DNA of 64,000 bases from Neurospora tetraspora. Its lineage: Eukaryota > Ascomycota > Sordariomycetes > Sordariales > Sordariaceae. Positions 24,415 to 36,236 of the stretch are shown in pieces; the stretch's first letter is position 1, and each line of letters begins with the position of its first letter. Where the stretch lies: assembly GCF_033439725.1 (NCBI RefSeq), contig NW_026944384.1, positions 558,001 through 622,000 on the forward strand, read 5' to 3'. The notes beneath the pieces are model-generated. The model did no database searches. It was not told where the DNA came from and saw nothing but the letters and a program-made list of their open reading frames with translations. Position numbers and translations under genes: made by a program.

Positions 24415-25109
24415 CATTTGTGCCCAACCGCAAATTTTTCTTTCTTTCCAAATTCCCAAATTTTTCTTTTGCTTGGAATCTTCCCTTGCAGTTCCGCCCG
24501 CAGTTGGTGGTCTTCCTCGCCTCGCATCTCCCGTCTAGACTCCCCACGGTCTGGGTTGAGGTACCTTGCACTAGCCTCCTTGGGGTTGTCACACACAACT
24601 TTTGTGTAGTAGCGGTGCCTGAAAATCTTGTTAGTGAACCTTGTCTCGATTCGATGACTCCCGCCACGCCCGGTTGCGGTGAGTGGTAGCTAGCCTAGCT
24701 ACCTAGCTAGAGGTCTGCAGACTTTATTCATGCGTTCCCCTTTTTGGGTGGTTGGTATCGTGTAAGTCGTCGACGTCACGGGTCATATAAAAGGCGGATG
24801 GTAGCGCCATGTCGTACACCACAAACTTCTCTTGAGAGCTTGTTCTCCAGGCTTCATCGGGTGTTTCGTCTCTCTTTTCCTTCTTTGGTCTCCTTCACGG
24901 GTGTGACCTTTTCTTTCTGTGTGGTGTGACTCCGTGTTTGATGCCTGTGACGTTCATGACTTTCTTTCTTTGACGACGCGACTTGACGATACCCCTCTGA
25001 GACCTTTTCGATATCTCTTCGAATATTCTTTCTCAGCCACACCGCCGGCCCTCGACATACCTTCACTCTCAAAAGCTACGGGTCCTTTCGAACCCGTTAG
25101 CTACCCTCC
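24415..25109 (+). promoter_or_regulatory. Upstream region and leader of the MFS transporter gene
   Basis: The sequence from the MULE right junction to the transporter start is of normal composition. It includes a CT-rich, T-rich tract from about 24850 to 25010 typical of fungal promoters and leaders. The transposon junction lies about 700 bp from the ATG. No specific factor site is claimed. Confidence 0.4.
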
Positions 25110-27304
25110 ATGAACATCATGGAGAAGGGTACCACCGACGAGATCGTTATGAGCGATCCCAGCCCAACAACATCGACACCATCACCACTCGAGAAGAAGA
25201 CCCCCTTGGAAACAATAACACCAGTCTCGGCCAACAGCAGCCAAACAGCTCTCGACACAGTGGCCGAAGAACAACCTGCCGGCGAACCCACGACACTCGT
25301 CGTCGCTTTTGCTCCCAATGATCCTGAGAATCCTCATAATTGGTCGTCGGTATGTCTTTCCGCCTCACTCTCCTCCGGAAGGGAGGTCCTCCATAACAAG
25401 CAAACAACTGACAGAAGAGCAAAAACAGACCAAGAAGTTCCTCATCATCGTCGCCACAACCCTAGCCTCCACCAACTCGGGCTTCGGCTCCGCCCTCTGC
25501 TCCAACCTCTCCCCGCTCCTCTCCAAAGTCTTCGACTTCCCCTCGCCCGGTCCACAAACCATCCTCCCCACCTCGGTCTACCTAATCGGCTTTGTCTTCG
25601 GTCCCCTCATCTGCGCTCCTTTGTCGGAAACCTACGGCCGTCGTCCCGTTTTGGTGACGGGCTTCAGTATCTTCGTCCTGGCCACATTGGGATGTGCACT
25701 GAGTAACTCCTGGGCGCTGTTCCTGGTGATGAGGCTGATTGCGGGCACGGCGGGCGCGCCGCCTATCAGTGTGGGCGGAGGCGTGGTGTCGGATCTGTTT
25801 GGGGATAAGATTATGCGGGGAAGGATGATGATGATTTGGAGTGCTAGTTCGTTTTTGGGGCCGTTGGGGGCGCCGATTTTGGGCGGGTTTTTGGGGAGGA
25901 GTAAGGGGTGGAGATGGGTTTTTTGGTAAGTTCTTCTTCTTTTACCGGACAGAGCGCGCGACAGAGAGGGGAGTCCCATAGATGATGTGTGGGAGAAGAT
26001 TTGCTAACGATGGAAAAACAGGTTCGCGTTGATGCTCGCTGGAGTCTCGTTTTGCGCGGTGGCCTCGATGCCGGAGACGTTCCATCCTAAACTGCTGAAG
26101 ATTAGGGCCGAGAAGCTGAATAAGCAGATGGAAGCTGAAGGCAAGGCGAAGGAGGTGAGGTATATCGCCCCGGTTACTGGCCTGGGTAACGCCGATGGGG
26201 AGAAGATGGGTGTTTGGAGGCAGCTTGTGAGTTATATGCCGTACCCCTGGTGATTTGACTGCAGAGGAGTGAACTGACAACAGTCAACAGAGTATCACGC
26301 TCTCCCGACCCATCTTGTTGCTCTGCAACGAACTCCTCCTCGGCTTGACATGCCTTTACCTCGCTTTCGTCTATGCCGTCTTTTACATGATGCTCAAGAT
26401 CGGCGGCGCCATCTGGAGTGGCACCTACCACTTCTCCCCCGGCATCGCTGGCGTGGCCTTTATGACCATGGGCTTGGGTACCATCATTGCCTGCTTCGTC
26501 ATCATTTGGTACGACTCATATGGTCCCAAGTTCGCGGCCCGCTTTCCTGCCGATCGCAAATCCGAATACCTGCGTCTGCCCGTTGCTTGCGTCGGTGGTC
26601 CGATATTTGTGATCAGTCTGCTCTGGCTGGGCTGGACCAGCAGGGCAAGTATCCATTGGGCGGTTCCGCTGATCGCCACGGTGCCGTATGGATTTGCTTA
26701 TCATATGATCTTTACTGCCATGATCAACGTACGTTTTTCTCATCTTCTTCCTTGGGTGTGTAAGTTTCAAAGGTGCTAACAGACAACGAAATAGTACGTG
26801 ACAGACGCCTACTCCCCCCTCAACTTCGCCGCCTCGGCCCTCGCAGCTTGCGGCACGACGCGCTCCATCGCCGGCGCTCTTATCCCGCTGGCAATCGATA
26901 ACATGCTGGCCGCCTTGGGCGTCGCATGGGCTATCACCGTGCTGGCTATCATCAGTGCCGTGATGTGCCTGGTGCCTTTCGCCTTCATCATCTATGCAGA
27001 TGCAATCAGGGCTAGGAGTCCTTGCTCTCGATTGGGTGGTCTGACGGCGGAAGACCTCGGGGCGGAGTCGGATGAGGAGGAGGACGTCGAGGAGGGAGGC
27101 AATGGGGAGGATCTGGAGAAGGGAACTGGAGCTGCGCTTAAGAGGGAGAGGACGCAGAAGTCTCAGAGGACTGTGAGGAGTCATAGGAGCAGGATGAGCA
27201 GGATGAGCAGGATGAGCAGGAGAAGTGGAAGGAGTATACTGGAGATGAGCGGTGCTAATGAGGTGGGAATGGGAGAGTTGACGAGGAGTTTGTCTGCCTT
27301 GTGA
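25110..27304 (+). CDS. Major facilitator superfamily transporter, DHA1 drug:H+ antiporter type
   Basis: Exons 25110-25349, 25420-25925, 26022-26226, 26291-26728 and 26795-27304 give 632 residues. After a polar N-terminal tail comes the DPENPHNWS signature that precedes TM1 in fungal DHA1 proteins. Between TM2 and TM3 is the MFS motif A-like segment LSETYGRRPVLV. About 12 hydrophobic segments follow, with TM5 containing the glycine/proline-rich SSFLGPLGAPILGG (motif C position). The C-terminal tail is long and charged: an acidic run (DEEEDVEEGG) and an Arg/Ser/Met repeat (MSRMSRMSRRS), probably cytosolic and phosphorylatable. Predicted plasma-membrane exporter; the substrate is unknown. For the first intron an acceptor at 25419 keeps frame and leaves a normal distance from the branch site CTGAC. 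Nearby alternative AGs do not keep frame. Confidence 0.9.
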
Positions 27305-27661
27305 AACAAACGAAAGTATTATGGGAGTCAGTCATGCATGTATGGTCCGGAAAAGGAGTTGGGGAGTTGGCCTTGATTTAAGGCTTGGTTTTGCCTTGGG
27401 TTGGCTGGTTTAATGTCGAATTTGTACCGCTCCGATTATACATAATGTTTTGTCTTGAGAAGAAGAGAATGAGAAGAGTTGAGACCCGCCAAAGATATAT
27501 GACAGAAACAAGAGAAATTGTTAAGGTCTAGAATTAGGAACACCCATGGCTTGCTTCCGGCCAATCACATATGACGCTTCCAACCTTATCGGGCATGTGG
27601 GGTTTGTTGTACGACTACGGGAACCGGGGTGTTCCATAAACATCGGAAGCCCGGCAGGTGC
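27305..27661. other. Intergenic, 3' of the transporter
   Basis: Probable 3' UTR and terminator region of the transporter. Nothing else is recognised before the MITE target site. Confidence 0.5.
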
Positions 27662-27663
27662 TA

Positions 27664-28005
27664 CAGTAAAGATCCCTGAAAGTGCAACCACCCCCAAGTG
27701 CAAAAACCCCCCAAAGTGCAAAAGAATTTGGCGACCGGAATTGTTTTCTCATACAGAACCTGCAAACTGCAAAGTGCAAAGACTTTAGCCCGGATTTGCA
27801 CCTACAGGGGTCTGATTTTGGTGGGAGAGGAGACTTATACCCGGCTACCGAGGTTCTGAGGTCCCACTTTTCCGGCGACTGGGCGCCTTCCAGTGGCCGG
27901 AGGGGGCTCTATGGTCTGTGCACCAGATCCCCCAAGTGCAAATACCCAGAAAGTGCAAAAAATTTTGGCAGCCCGGATTAGTTGCACTTTCAGGGTTCTT
28001 TACTG
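27664..28005. mobile_element. MITE with 25-bp TIRs and TA target duplication (Tc1/mariner-type)
   Basis: The ends are inverted copies beginning CAGTAAAGATCCCTGAAAGT, extending to CAAC, with one mismatch in 25. TA flanks both sides (27662-27663 and 28006-28007), the target duplication of Tc1/mariner-pogo (Fot1-like) elements. It is 342 bp and non-coding. Inside are two same-orientation, roughly 40-bp blocks (about 27692-27734 and 27929-27968), each with CCAAGTGCAAA and AAAGTGCAAAA followed by TTTGGC. It is below the length usually needed for RIP and is not AT-shifted. Confidence 0.85.
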
Positions 28006-28007
28006 TA

Positions 28008-28610
28008 TGGCCAGGAAATGAGGCCTGCTTACGCGGCAGGGACAGCACTGCCTGAATGCAATTGTTAGTGCAAACTACAGCGGTACAGCCACCACAGTAA
28101 CAGTTGATGCTCTGGACCCAATCAGAATGAGCCGGGAAGGCCATCATGCAATCCATCCGGACATGGCAGCCAAGGCGGGACTGAATTGGCGGGCGGGCTG
28201 AGCGGGTTCGCTGGAGCTTCCGACATCACCGCGCCCGCCGTGAAGGTTCCCAGGTCTCCGCCAATTTAATTGAAATTCAATCTTTTTTTTTCGTTTCCCA
28301 TTCATTCTTCATCCCTTTTCCTCCACCACCGGTTGTCGATTCTGCCCGTGTCGCAATCGTGTAACTCCCCGCTGTAACTCCCCGCAACCATCGCGGATAA
28401 CAGCACATTAGCTTGTGCTGTCGACTTGTCGCATTAGATACCACGTACCGTATCCGACAAGGTCTCCGCTACGTCCCGTCGTCCCATCCTCGTCGAGTAC
28501 GAAACACGGACTGTGTCGTCCCATCTCGACAACCCCTCCATTGACGAACGATTTGCGACCATTACGCCACTCTGCGCAGGGTACAGTGTTTCATCGATCT
28601 GAAACCCACC
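28008..28610 (+). promoter_or_regulatory. Upstream region and leader of the Ytp1-like gene
   Basis: Contains a T-rich run at about 28280-28300 and CT-rich leader sequence before the ATG. The open frame at 28415-28921 on this strand is a shifted-frame shadow of the leader and first exon. Confidence 0.4.
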
Positions 28611-30220
28611 ATGACTCTCAACAACCCGGCCGCCCGTCGCGGCGGTGCCACGCGCAGTCTTATACCTCGAGTGTCCTCCTCCATCACAGCAACGGCAGCT
28701 ACAGCAGTTCTGGCCGCTGCATTTATCCCGATGGCGTCCGGTCACGACCACCACGAAGATCAGATCCCCGAGGGGGCCACCATCTCGGTCGAACCTCTCG
28801 ATACGACACTATGGCTTCACATCTTTCTTCAGACCTTTGTCTTTGGCATCCTGTTCCCCACGGGCATGGTATTGGGGGTAAGCATTCCGGGAACGCAGGC
28901 ACGGCTCCAGAAGAATGCTAACATGGACCGAACAGATGATCAAGAGCCGCTGGCACGTCCCTCTCCAAGTCCTCGCGACCGCACTCGCCTTCCTCGGATA
29001 CGCACTCGGCCACTTGCACAAGGGCAGACAGTTCATCTCCAACAATGTCCACGCTAGCTTCGCCAACATTCTGTTCCTCATGATGATCGGCCAGGTCGTC
29101 CTGGGCGTCTACCTCAAGCTACACCTCGAGAAGGGCTTCCAAGGCCGCATCCGCCCCTTCCTCCGAATCCTCCACAGCATCAACGGCAAGGCCTTCCCTC
29201 TCGCCTCGTGGGTGCAGATGGTGTTCGGCGGCATCACTGCTCTCGGCTTCTGCCAGGGTGAACATACCGGTCAGTGCTTGGCCCACTTCATCATGGGCAG
29301 CGCCTTCATCGCCTACGGTGTCCTCTTGACCATCGTCCTCCTGGTCGGTCAGCTGTGGTTGCGCCGCACCGGCCGTAGCCAGGAGTTCTTCGACAGCGCT
29401 GTCATTGCCGCCTGGGGCTGCGTCAACACTTTCACCGAGCACCGCTGGGGAACTGCCTGGGTTCGCAACGATTGGCAGCACACCACCATGGGCGTTATCT
29501 GGTGGGCTGCTGGTCTCGCTGGTGTCTGGCTCAGCAGGAACAGAGACGGCACTCCCAAGCGCAACTTTATTCCCGGTTTTGTTCTGCTGATTACTGGCTG
29601 GGCTATGTCTGCCCATCCCCAGGAGCTCATGATCAGCGCCATGACCCACAAGATGTTTGGTTACAGTCTCATGGGCGCCGGTCTTACTCGTATCATTGAG
29701 ATTTCCTTCATTCTCAAGGACAAGCCGGCTGTTTCGGACCAAGGCTACGAGACGCACAGCTTCCAATACGTTCCTGTTTTCGTAAGTTTCCTCCCCAGAC
29801 CCCTTTGGCTCACGCGTTACTAATGTTTACCAGCTCCTCTACGCCTCCGGCTTCCTCTTCATGAGCGCCACCGAAGAGCAAATGGCCCTCGTCGCCGGCT
29901 CCGGCATCGACCACGTCGCCTACGTCCTCATCATTTACTCCCTCGCCTTCATCCTCTTCCTCTTCGTCAACATTCTCATCCACCTCTACGACCGTACTGC
30001 CAACGCCGACAGCCTCAACAAGACCACGCACGGCAACGGCGCTATCCGGTTGAACGGACGGCCCACAAACCCCGAGACCCAGCTGCGCGATGCTGGCGAG
30101 TTCGAGCTCGAGGGACTTATGAGCGATGATGAGGATGATGAGGTTGCCAGCAGGAGGAATTTGTTGAAGAATGAGAGGGATGAGGGGATTGCTAGTCCTA
30201 GCACGGCCGCGAGGAGGTAA
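28611..30220 (+). CDS. ytp1: Ytp1-like membrane protein (DUF2427/Ytp1, cytochrome b561-related fold)
   Basis: Exons 28611-28877, 28936-29781 and 29834-30220 encode 499 residues. An N-terminal signal-anchor (AVLAAAFIPMASG) is followed by a His/Asp-rich segment (HDHHEDQ). The DUF2427-type half with WLHIFLQTFVFGILFPTGM and LGHLHKGRQF comes next, then the Ytp1 C-terminal half (EHRWGTAWVRNDWQHTTMG, then several TM helices). Conserved histidines within TM helices resemble the heme-binding pattern of b561 proteins, but heme binding is inferred. The C-terminal tail is acidic and hydrophilic (MSDDEDDE). The yeast Ytp1 function is poorly defined; a secretory-pathway or mitochondrial membrane protein is likely. 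About ten TM segments. Both introns are phase 0. Confidence 0.88.
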
Positions 30221-31361
30221 TGGAAGGAACAAGGGAAGGGAAAGGAAAGCGGAGAAAAGCGAGTATATATAATGGCGAGGGGATGGCAGTGAAGGGGTGG
30301 ATAATGGAGGATTCTTCTGTGACATGCATTATTACTGGCTTGGTTGGGAAAGGAGTCCGGTTTGCGTTTGTTAGAGGCGGCTCGGCTGGCTTCTTGGACA
30401 AGGTGGTCTGGTGGTCTGGTGTTGGTCAGCATTTCTTTTGTGATACAAAAACTAAAGGGTAATACACTACGTTCATTCTCAAGTCCGGATCGTTCCGGTC
30501 TCGACTCGATCATCGTGCAAGCTGGCTGTGCGGATGGTGTTACCGACCGGACGGAATGATGGTTACACGTTTCACGAACCTCACACTCCCGCGTGACGGA
30601 TCCCGGATTCCCAGGATTTAGAACAGAAGAAAGGTTTCAGATTCAACGGCCGGACCATAGGGCTGGAATCGGTCCAGTGCGTGACAGGAGCTGACATCAA
30701 TATCATCGGTGTTGACTCTGTCACGGTCAGTCACGACTTGCCGGCCCTCACAAACCGCTATCGATAACACAATCACTTCATCCTCTTTACAGAGGACTGC
30801 AACTCTGCCTTTCCAATGCCGCCAACACCACCACGGTCAGGATCTCAATGGAAGGATGCAGTCAGCACTTTAACCGTTAGCCGAACCTCATCCGCCAATG
30901 CTCAAGTGTCGGGCCAAACTTCTCATCTATATCCCCCGTCGGGGATTGGTCACTCCGGTCTTTTGTGTGATAGTAGCCCAGGGTAGCTTTGAATCTTACA
31001 TGCAGCCGACAGGGTAACATTGAACCGGAAGAGGAGGAGGAGCAACGAGCAAGCAACTTCCTGCCTACCTACGAGTCCTACGTCACAGGCACCGTGATGG
31101 GCGCGGCTATGCGGTTGGTTTTAGTTCGGAGACGAACGTGATGATTCGGATTGGGAATGGAACCATGAGAGACTGAGTCCACTTGAAGGATGCTACCTCC
31201 CCCAGCGGAGGGTCACTCGATCATGACAGGGACAAGTTGAGCCCATGATAGTAGTATATATACCTGCCCTTCGACGTCCTCCCCTCAAATTGACGTCGAA
31301 CCGCTCTAGTTTCTTCTTCTCACCAAATTCCATCCTCTTCTCTTCCCATCCGGCCGTCACC
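30221..31361. other. Intergenic, with P450 promoter at its right end
   Basis: Nothing coding is recognised. The right end has a TATATATA-like box at about 31255-31261, roughly 100 bp before the P450 start, then a CT-rich leader ending CCGTCACC before the ATG. Confidence 0.5.
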
Positions 31362-33350
31362 ATGGCCCTCCCCCTTTTTCTTTTCTTGGGCTTCGCCCTC
31401 CTCCTCATGGGTCTCTTCAAGGTCCGAAACATCGGAACCCGCCCCAAAAACCTTCCTCCCGGCCCACCAACGAAGTGGCTCCTAGGCAACCTCCTCCAAA
31501 TGCCCAGGGAAAAAGCCTACCTCCAATTCAAAAAATGGGCAGACGAATATGGCCCCATCTACACGCTCATCCTCGGCACACAAACCACCATAGTCCTGAC
31601 CGATGCCGAGATAGTCAAGGACCTCTTGGACAAGCGCAGCGGCATCTACTCGTCGCGCCCTGAGGCGTACCTGAGTCGGGTAGCTAGTAAGGGATTGAGG
31701 ATGGCTGGTATGGTAGGTTTTTTTTCCTCTTTTTTCCTTAGTCCCCCCCATTGCCTCGCTCGCGAGTAGCAAAGCTAACAGAGAGGCAAACAAAAGTTCT
31801 ATGGCGACCAATGGCGTCGCGCCCGTAAAATCCTCCACTCCATCCTCAACAGGACCAGTTCCCTCTCCTTCCGGCCCTATCAAGACCTAGAAACCATGTC
31901 CCTCCTCGCCGCCATCCTCGACGACGCCGACGCCGACGCCAAAGCTCCCCTCTCTTCTGCCACCACCGAGGCCGAGGCCGCCGGCGGCCACCAATCCCGC
32001 CACCACCTGTTCGACCACTTCCGGCGCACCTCGCACTCGCTCGCCACCTCCATCTTCTACGGGTTCCGCATCCAGGACCCTAGCGATCCTAGGCTGTTGC
32101 AGATGTATCAGAACTTGCAACACTTTTCCGACCTAAGCGGCGGTGCGCAAGCATCAGCGGCGGCCTTGTTGTTGGATGTTTACCCCGTTTTGAGGAGGCC
32201 GTGGTTTCAACAATGGTTGCCGATCTACAAGCATGCGGTTGCGGTAGGAGAAAAAACGAGCGAGTTTTTTTGGGGGTTGTGGATGCCCGCCAAGCAAAAA
32301 GTTCTTCTTTCCAACGGAAAGATGAGCCATAGCCAGCAGCAGCCTTGTTTTGCCGTTAGCATGGTGAAAGCCCAACAACAAGAAGAGCAGGAGCAGGGGC
32401 AGGGGCAGGGTAAGGGTACTGGTATCATCACGGACGAGGAAGCGGCGTTTATCATTGGGAATGCTGGGCTCGAGGCGGGGAGTGATACCATGTCTAGCAC
32501 GCTGGCGGCATTTATTATGGGTGTTGTCATGTACCCGGAGGTTGGCAAAAGGTTGCAAGAATGCGTGGATGAGTTTACCTCTACCGATGGCCCGGGGAGC
32601 AGCAGCACATGCAGGATGCTGACGATTGAAGACGTACAGGATCCGAGGGCGCAGTATGTGCGGGCGTGCGTGAAGGAGGCACTGAGGTGGATGCCGACGG
32701 GGATTTTGGGGTTGCCGCATGCGGTTGTTAGGGATGATGAGTATAGGGGGTATAAGATTCTGAAGGACTCGAGTGTTGTGCTTAACATCTGGTAAGTTTT
32801 TTACTGTCATCATTCGGAGCGAGGGAAGTGTTAATCGAGTTTGGAGAAAAAACTAATGGTGGGTAAAAAAAAAAGGGGCATCAACACCGATGGAAACCGA
32901 TACAAGGACCCTCACACGTTCAACCCCGACCGGTTCATACACGACACGCAGACTTCTTCCCAAGCTGCGCTGAACCCTAACGTCGCCGAGCGTGATCACT
33001 ACACCTTTGGCGCCGGTCGTCGTATTTGCCAGGGTCTGCATGTGGCTGATGACTTTCTGTTCTTGGGCATCGCTAGACTGATGTGGGCCTTCAACTTCGA
33101 TCGTGCCATCAATCCTCAGACGGGAAAGGAGATCGTGCCTGATAGACTCGATCTGATCGGTGGTTTGATGGTACAGCCGGCGCCGTTCAAGATGAACATT
33201 ACTCCGAGAAGCGAGAAGAGGGCGCAGATGGTGAGGGACGCGTGGAAGGAGTGCCAGGAGACCAAGTTGGATGGGGAGATGCAGTGGAAGAGCGTGCTGA
33301 ATGAGATGTATAGGGTGTTCCCGAGTATGAGCGAGGTGAAGGCGGCTTGA
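31362..33350 (+). CDS. Cytochrome P450 monooxygenase
   Basis: Exons 31362-31712, 31797-32791 and 32876-33350 encode 606 residues. An N-terminal membrane anchor (LFLFLGFALLLMGLF) is followed by the proline hinge LPPGPPTKWLLGN. The helix-C WRRAR motif comes directly after the first intron. Further on are the I-helix segment GNAGLEAGSDTMSS, the ExxR motif as EALR (about 410-413), and the heme loop FGAGRRICQG at 493-502 with Cys500 as the heme ligand. ER-bound oxygenase. The layout resembles fungal CYP64/OrdA-like enzymes of secondary metabolism, but no partner biosynthetic genes are adjacent, so the substrate is unknown. It is longer than usual (about 500-530), partly through a Gln/Glu/Gly low-complexity insert (KAQQQEEQEQGQGQGKG) before the I helix and an Ala/Asp-rich insert near 150. 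The start ATG has a strong CACCATGG context. Confidence 0.92.
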
Positions 33351-34541
33351 ATGCAAGTTGGGAAAGACAAGAAGCAAAAACTGCCGTGGTTTTTGGGATA
33401 GGCAGGTAGGCCAAGTCCAGACTTGTAGTTGGGTAGGCGGGATGCGTGTAAAAGCGTGTTCGGTTTATTCTTACAATCACCCGCCTGGCAAACACACCTC
33501 TACCGTCTATAACGCTGGCATTTAATCTCAGCTGTTATGTGGTGATGTGTGCGTGTGTCTGTATGGAAAAGGGGGTGTGTGGGTAGGTCCTTAATCCGTG
33601 CTATTTAGCATCAAGAATCTAAACTACTTGAAGGTTTTCCTTCAAAGTTCAATGGATGATCCTCGTCTTTTCAGCAAAAAACATGCAGGTAATGAATGAT
33701 AAACTGGTTGCCCTGGGTTGGTGATTGATGATTGGAGCTTCTACTGTCAGAAGTTATTGAGGGCCCGACACATTGTATATAACCTGGAACTGAATTGAAT
33801 CCTCGTCTTCATTTCATGGTTTCTTTTCCTGCCTGTGAGAGGAGGGATGGATATGTAACCAAGAAGGACGGGAGAGATCATGATTGCTGCTCTTACTTAT
33901 ACCTTAGTGTTGGTCCGGGTCTGAAGGACGAGTGAGTCCATCGTTAGTAAGTGTCAATGCGACTACTGACTGCTAAGTACATGTTGGAAACACTCTCATT
34001 CTTTTTTTCCTTGGTGAATTGTAAAGCAGACAACATGGGGATCACGCCGATCGATGATCACGGTAAAATCATCAGTTACAGCCAAAATCATCACTGTATC
34101 ACAAGAGTTTGCAGCAACCAGCAACCAGCAACCAAAACTGGACGTATGTAGGTTAAGTATTAAGCTTTGTTTTTGCTATTACTAATACTACTCCTCTCAT
34201 TCCATTCTCCTCTTGTTATTCTCTGGTATCATCAAGTTCTTCTCCCCCACCCACCCAACCCTCCTGCCCGCCTGCAGTGGTATCAACCCTCCCGTCCCAG
34301 CCCAACTCCTCAAAGAATTACAAGTTACAGGTTATCATATAGGTTTTCCTTTCTCGGAGAAGAAGGAAGCAAGTCAACCAACCACTCTTCTCCATAGCTT
34401 TCCTTTCCTTTTCCTAACCAGGGACAGAGCAGCCTCTATCAAGGCGAAACCACCAACTCAACTCTCAACCATTCTTCCTGCCTCCTCCTCCTCCTCCTCC
34501 TCCTCCATTATTTCCCATCCACCTCCTAGGAGGCCAACCAA
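33351..34541. other. Convergent intergenic region
   Basis: Lies between the 3' ends of the P450 (plus) and Pns1-like (minus) genes. Contains probable 3' UTRs, no gene motif, and a CCT microsatellite near the right end. Confidence 0.5.
34481..34506. repeat. (CCT)n microsatellite
   Basis: Eight or nine CCT units in the 3' UTR region of the Pns1-like gene (GGA repeat on the transcript strand). Confidence 0.9.
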
Positions 34542-36236
34542 TCAAGCATGAATAGCCTCCTGAACATGCGGATAAACTGCCACCATCCTGTGATACAAAT
34601 CCGGATGATCCCTCATCAACACCTCGGGATCCCACGCCGTCGCCACAAAAATCGTGTCAATGCCACTGGTAAGCGGCGTCGTAAACACATTACACACCTG
34701 CAGTCCAATCAAGAACGCAAACGCCACCACCACCGGCGTGTATCCTCCTCCATCATTATACGCCGGCTTTGTGTAAACCATGTACAAATACGCAATCAAG
34801 CCACAGGCATAAGCGACAAAAGTAGCGCCAAAGGTTAGCACAGGGCCGATAAGACACTCGTTGATGAGAGCGTCGATCCCCCGCTCTTTGACCATCTTCC
34901 AGGTATCTTTCGCCGCGGCGAAGTAAGCTTTTCCGTACAGCGCAATGTGGCAGAAGGCGTAGCGGTTGATGAACTCGACGAGCCAGTCCAAGATGCCGAT
35001 CAGACAGCCGAAGATGCACCAGAGGATGGTTCCGAGGATGTCGCCCTCCTGCGCGGCGTTTTGTTGAGCAGCCTGGGCGAGTTGGCGGATGAGGTTGATG
35101 ATGGCGATGAAGAGGGAACCCAGCGAAATAGAGCCGAACGAGTAAGTGAGCGAGCGCTTGAGCGCGCCGCGGGTTACCTTGGTGGGGTAGTTGCGGCTGT
35201 TGAAGTACCACGACCCATAAATGCCCGCGACGGTGGTGTGGATGGTGTTCTTCAGCCATTCGGAGATCCAGTAGCCGGCGAAGGTGATGAAGACGATCAG
35301 GCCGATGACTTTGCCCGAGGAACACCCGCCGGCGGTGCGGCAGGCGGCGTTGTTCGGGTCCGGCTCGAACTTGACGTACACGGCTACGAGGGTGATGGCC
35401 CAGTAGGCGGCGAATAAGGTTCCGATGAGGCCGCCGACGGCGGAGACGAGGTAGACGTGCCCGTGGACTTTGGCGACGTCGATGGCGGTTTGGAGCATCA
35501 AAGTCGAAAAGGGGATGCGCGACCGGCAGGACCAGAAAAAGAGGGCTTGGAGGACGACGAATATTAAAAAGACGATGCCACCGGAATAGTACTTGCGAGA
35601 TAACATATACAAAGCAGTGACCAGGCCCATGACGATGTTGAGGATGCCGGTGGCGTAGATGAATTGCTTGGTGAACTTGCGGGCCATCCACATGTAGGCG
35701 TAGCTGAGGACGATGGCGCAGATCAGGACCCAGACGAAGAGGTAGATGGTGTGGGTGGTGAGACCGAAGGTGTTGCGTTGACCGTTGAGGCTGCCATTGT
35801 TTTGACTTCTGTTGTCGGCTGTGGTGTGTTAGTCAGTAAACATCTTCACTTATTCCTTTCCAGAGGTTCAGATCGTCCTACCATAACCATGAAGACTAAT
35901 AGCCGACACCGCGACGAACCCAGCAACGGTAGCCAGGAACAAAAGTCCGGCCCACCAATCGTTGTACTTGGGCTTCTGGACCTTGAACACTTCATCGTAC
36001 GACGGCGGGGGGCCGCCGTAACCATCGGTCGGCGGGGGTTTGTACCCGTTCGGCGGCGGTCCCTGAGGCGGAGCATACCCGGACCCATTTCCATAACCAT
36101 TTCCATACTGCTGCGGTTGCTGACCGTAGTTACCATCGTTCGGCATGGGGTTCATCTGGTACGAGTTGGGCGGAGGAGGAGGGTAGTTGTTGTTGTAGTA
36201 GCCACCCGGCTGGGCGCCATACTGTGGCCCGCTCAT
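34542..36236 (-). CDS. pns1: Choline-transporter-like protein Pns1 (CTL/SLC44 family)
   Basis: Two exons on the minus strand, 36236-35882 and 35818-34542, split by a 63-nt intron, give 543 residues. The first roughly 85 residues are a cytosolic Pro/Gly/Asn/Tyr/Gln-rich tail with a PPxY-like PPPSYDEVF element, which in yeast membrane proteins can recruit Nedd4-type ubiquitin ligases (inference here). About ten TM helices follow. The CTL core is recognised by NTIHTTVAGIYGSWYF and FINRYAFCHIALYGKAY, strongly conserved in SLC44/Pns1 proteins. Plasma membrane, transport of choline or a related solute; the fungal function is not well established. No catalytic or structural segment appears missing. 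It is convergent with the P450 and has its own upstream region to the right. Confidence 0.93.

Noticed and set aside
34756-35691. 311-codon minus-strand frame
   Set aside because: Same-strand shifted frame of the Pns1-like gene, His/Arg/Pro-rich, no motif.
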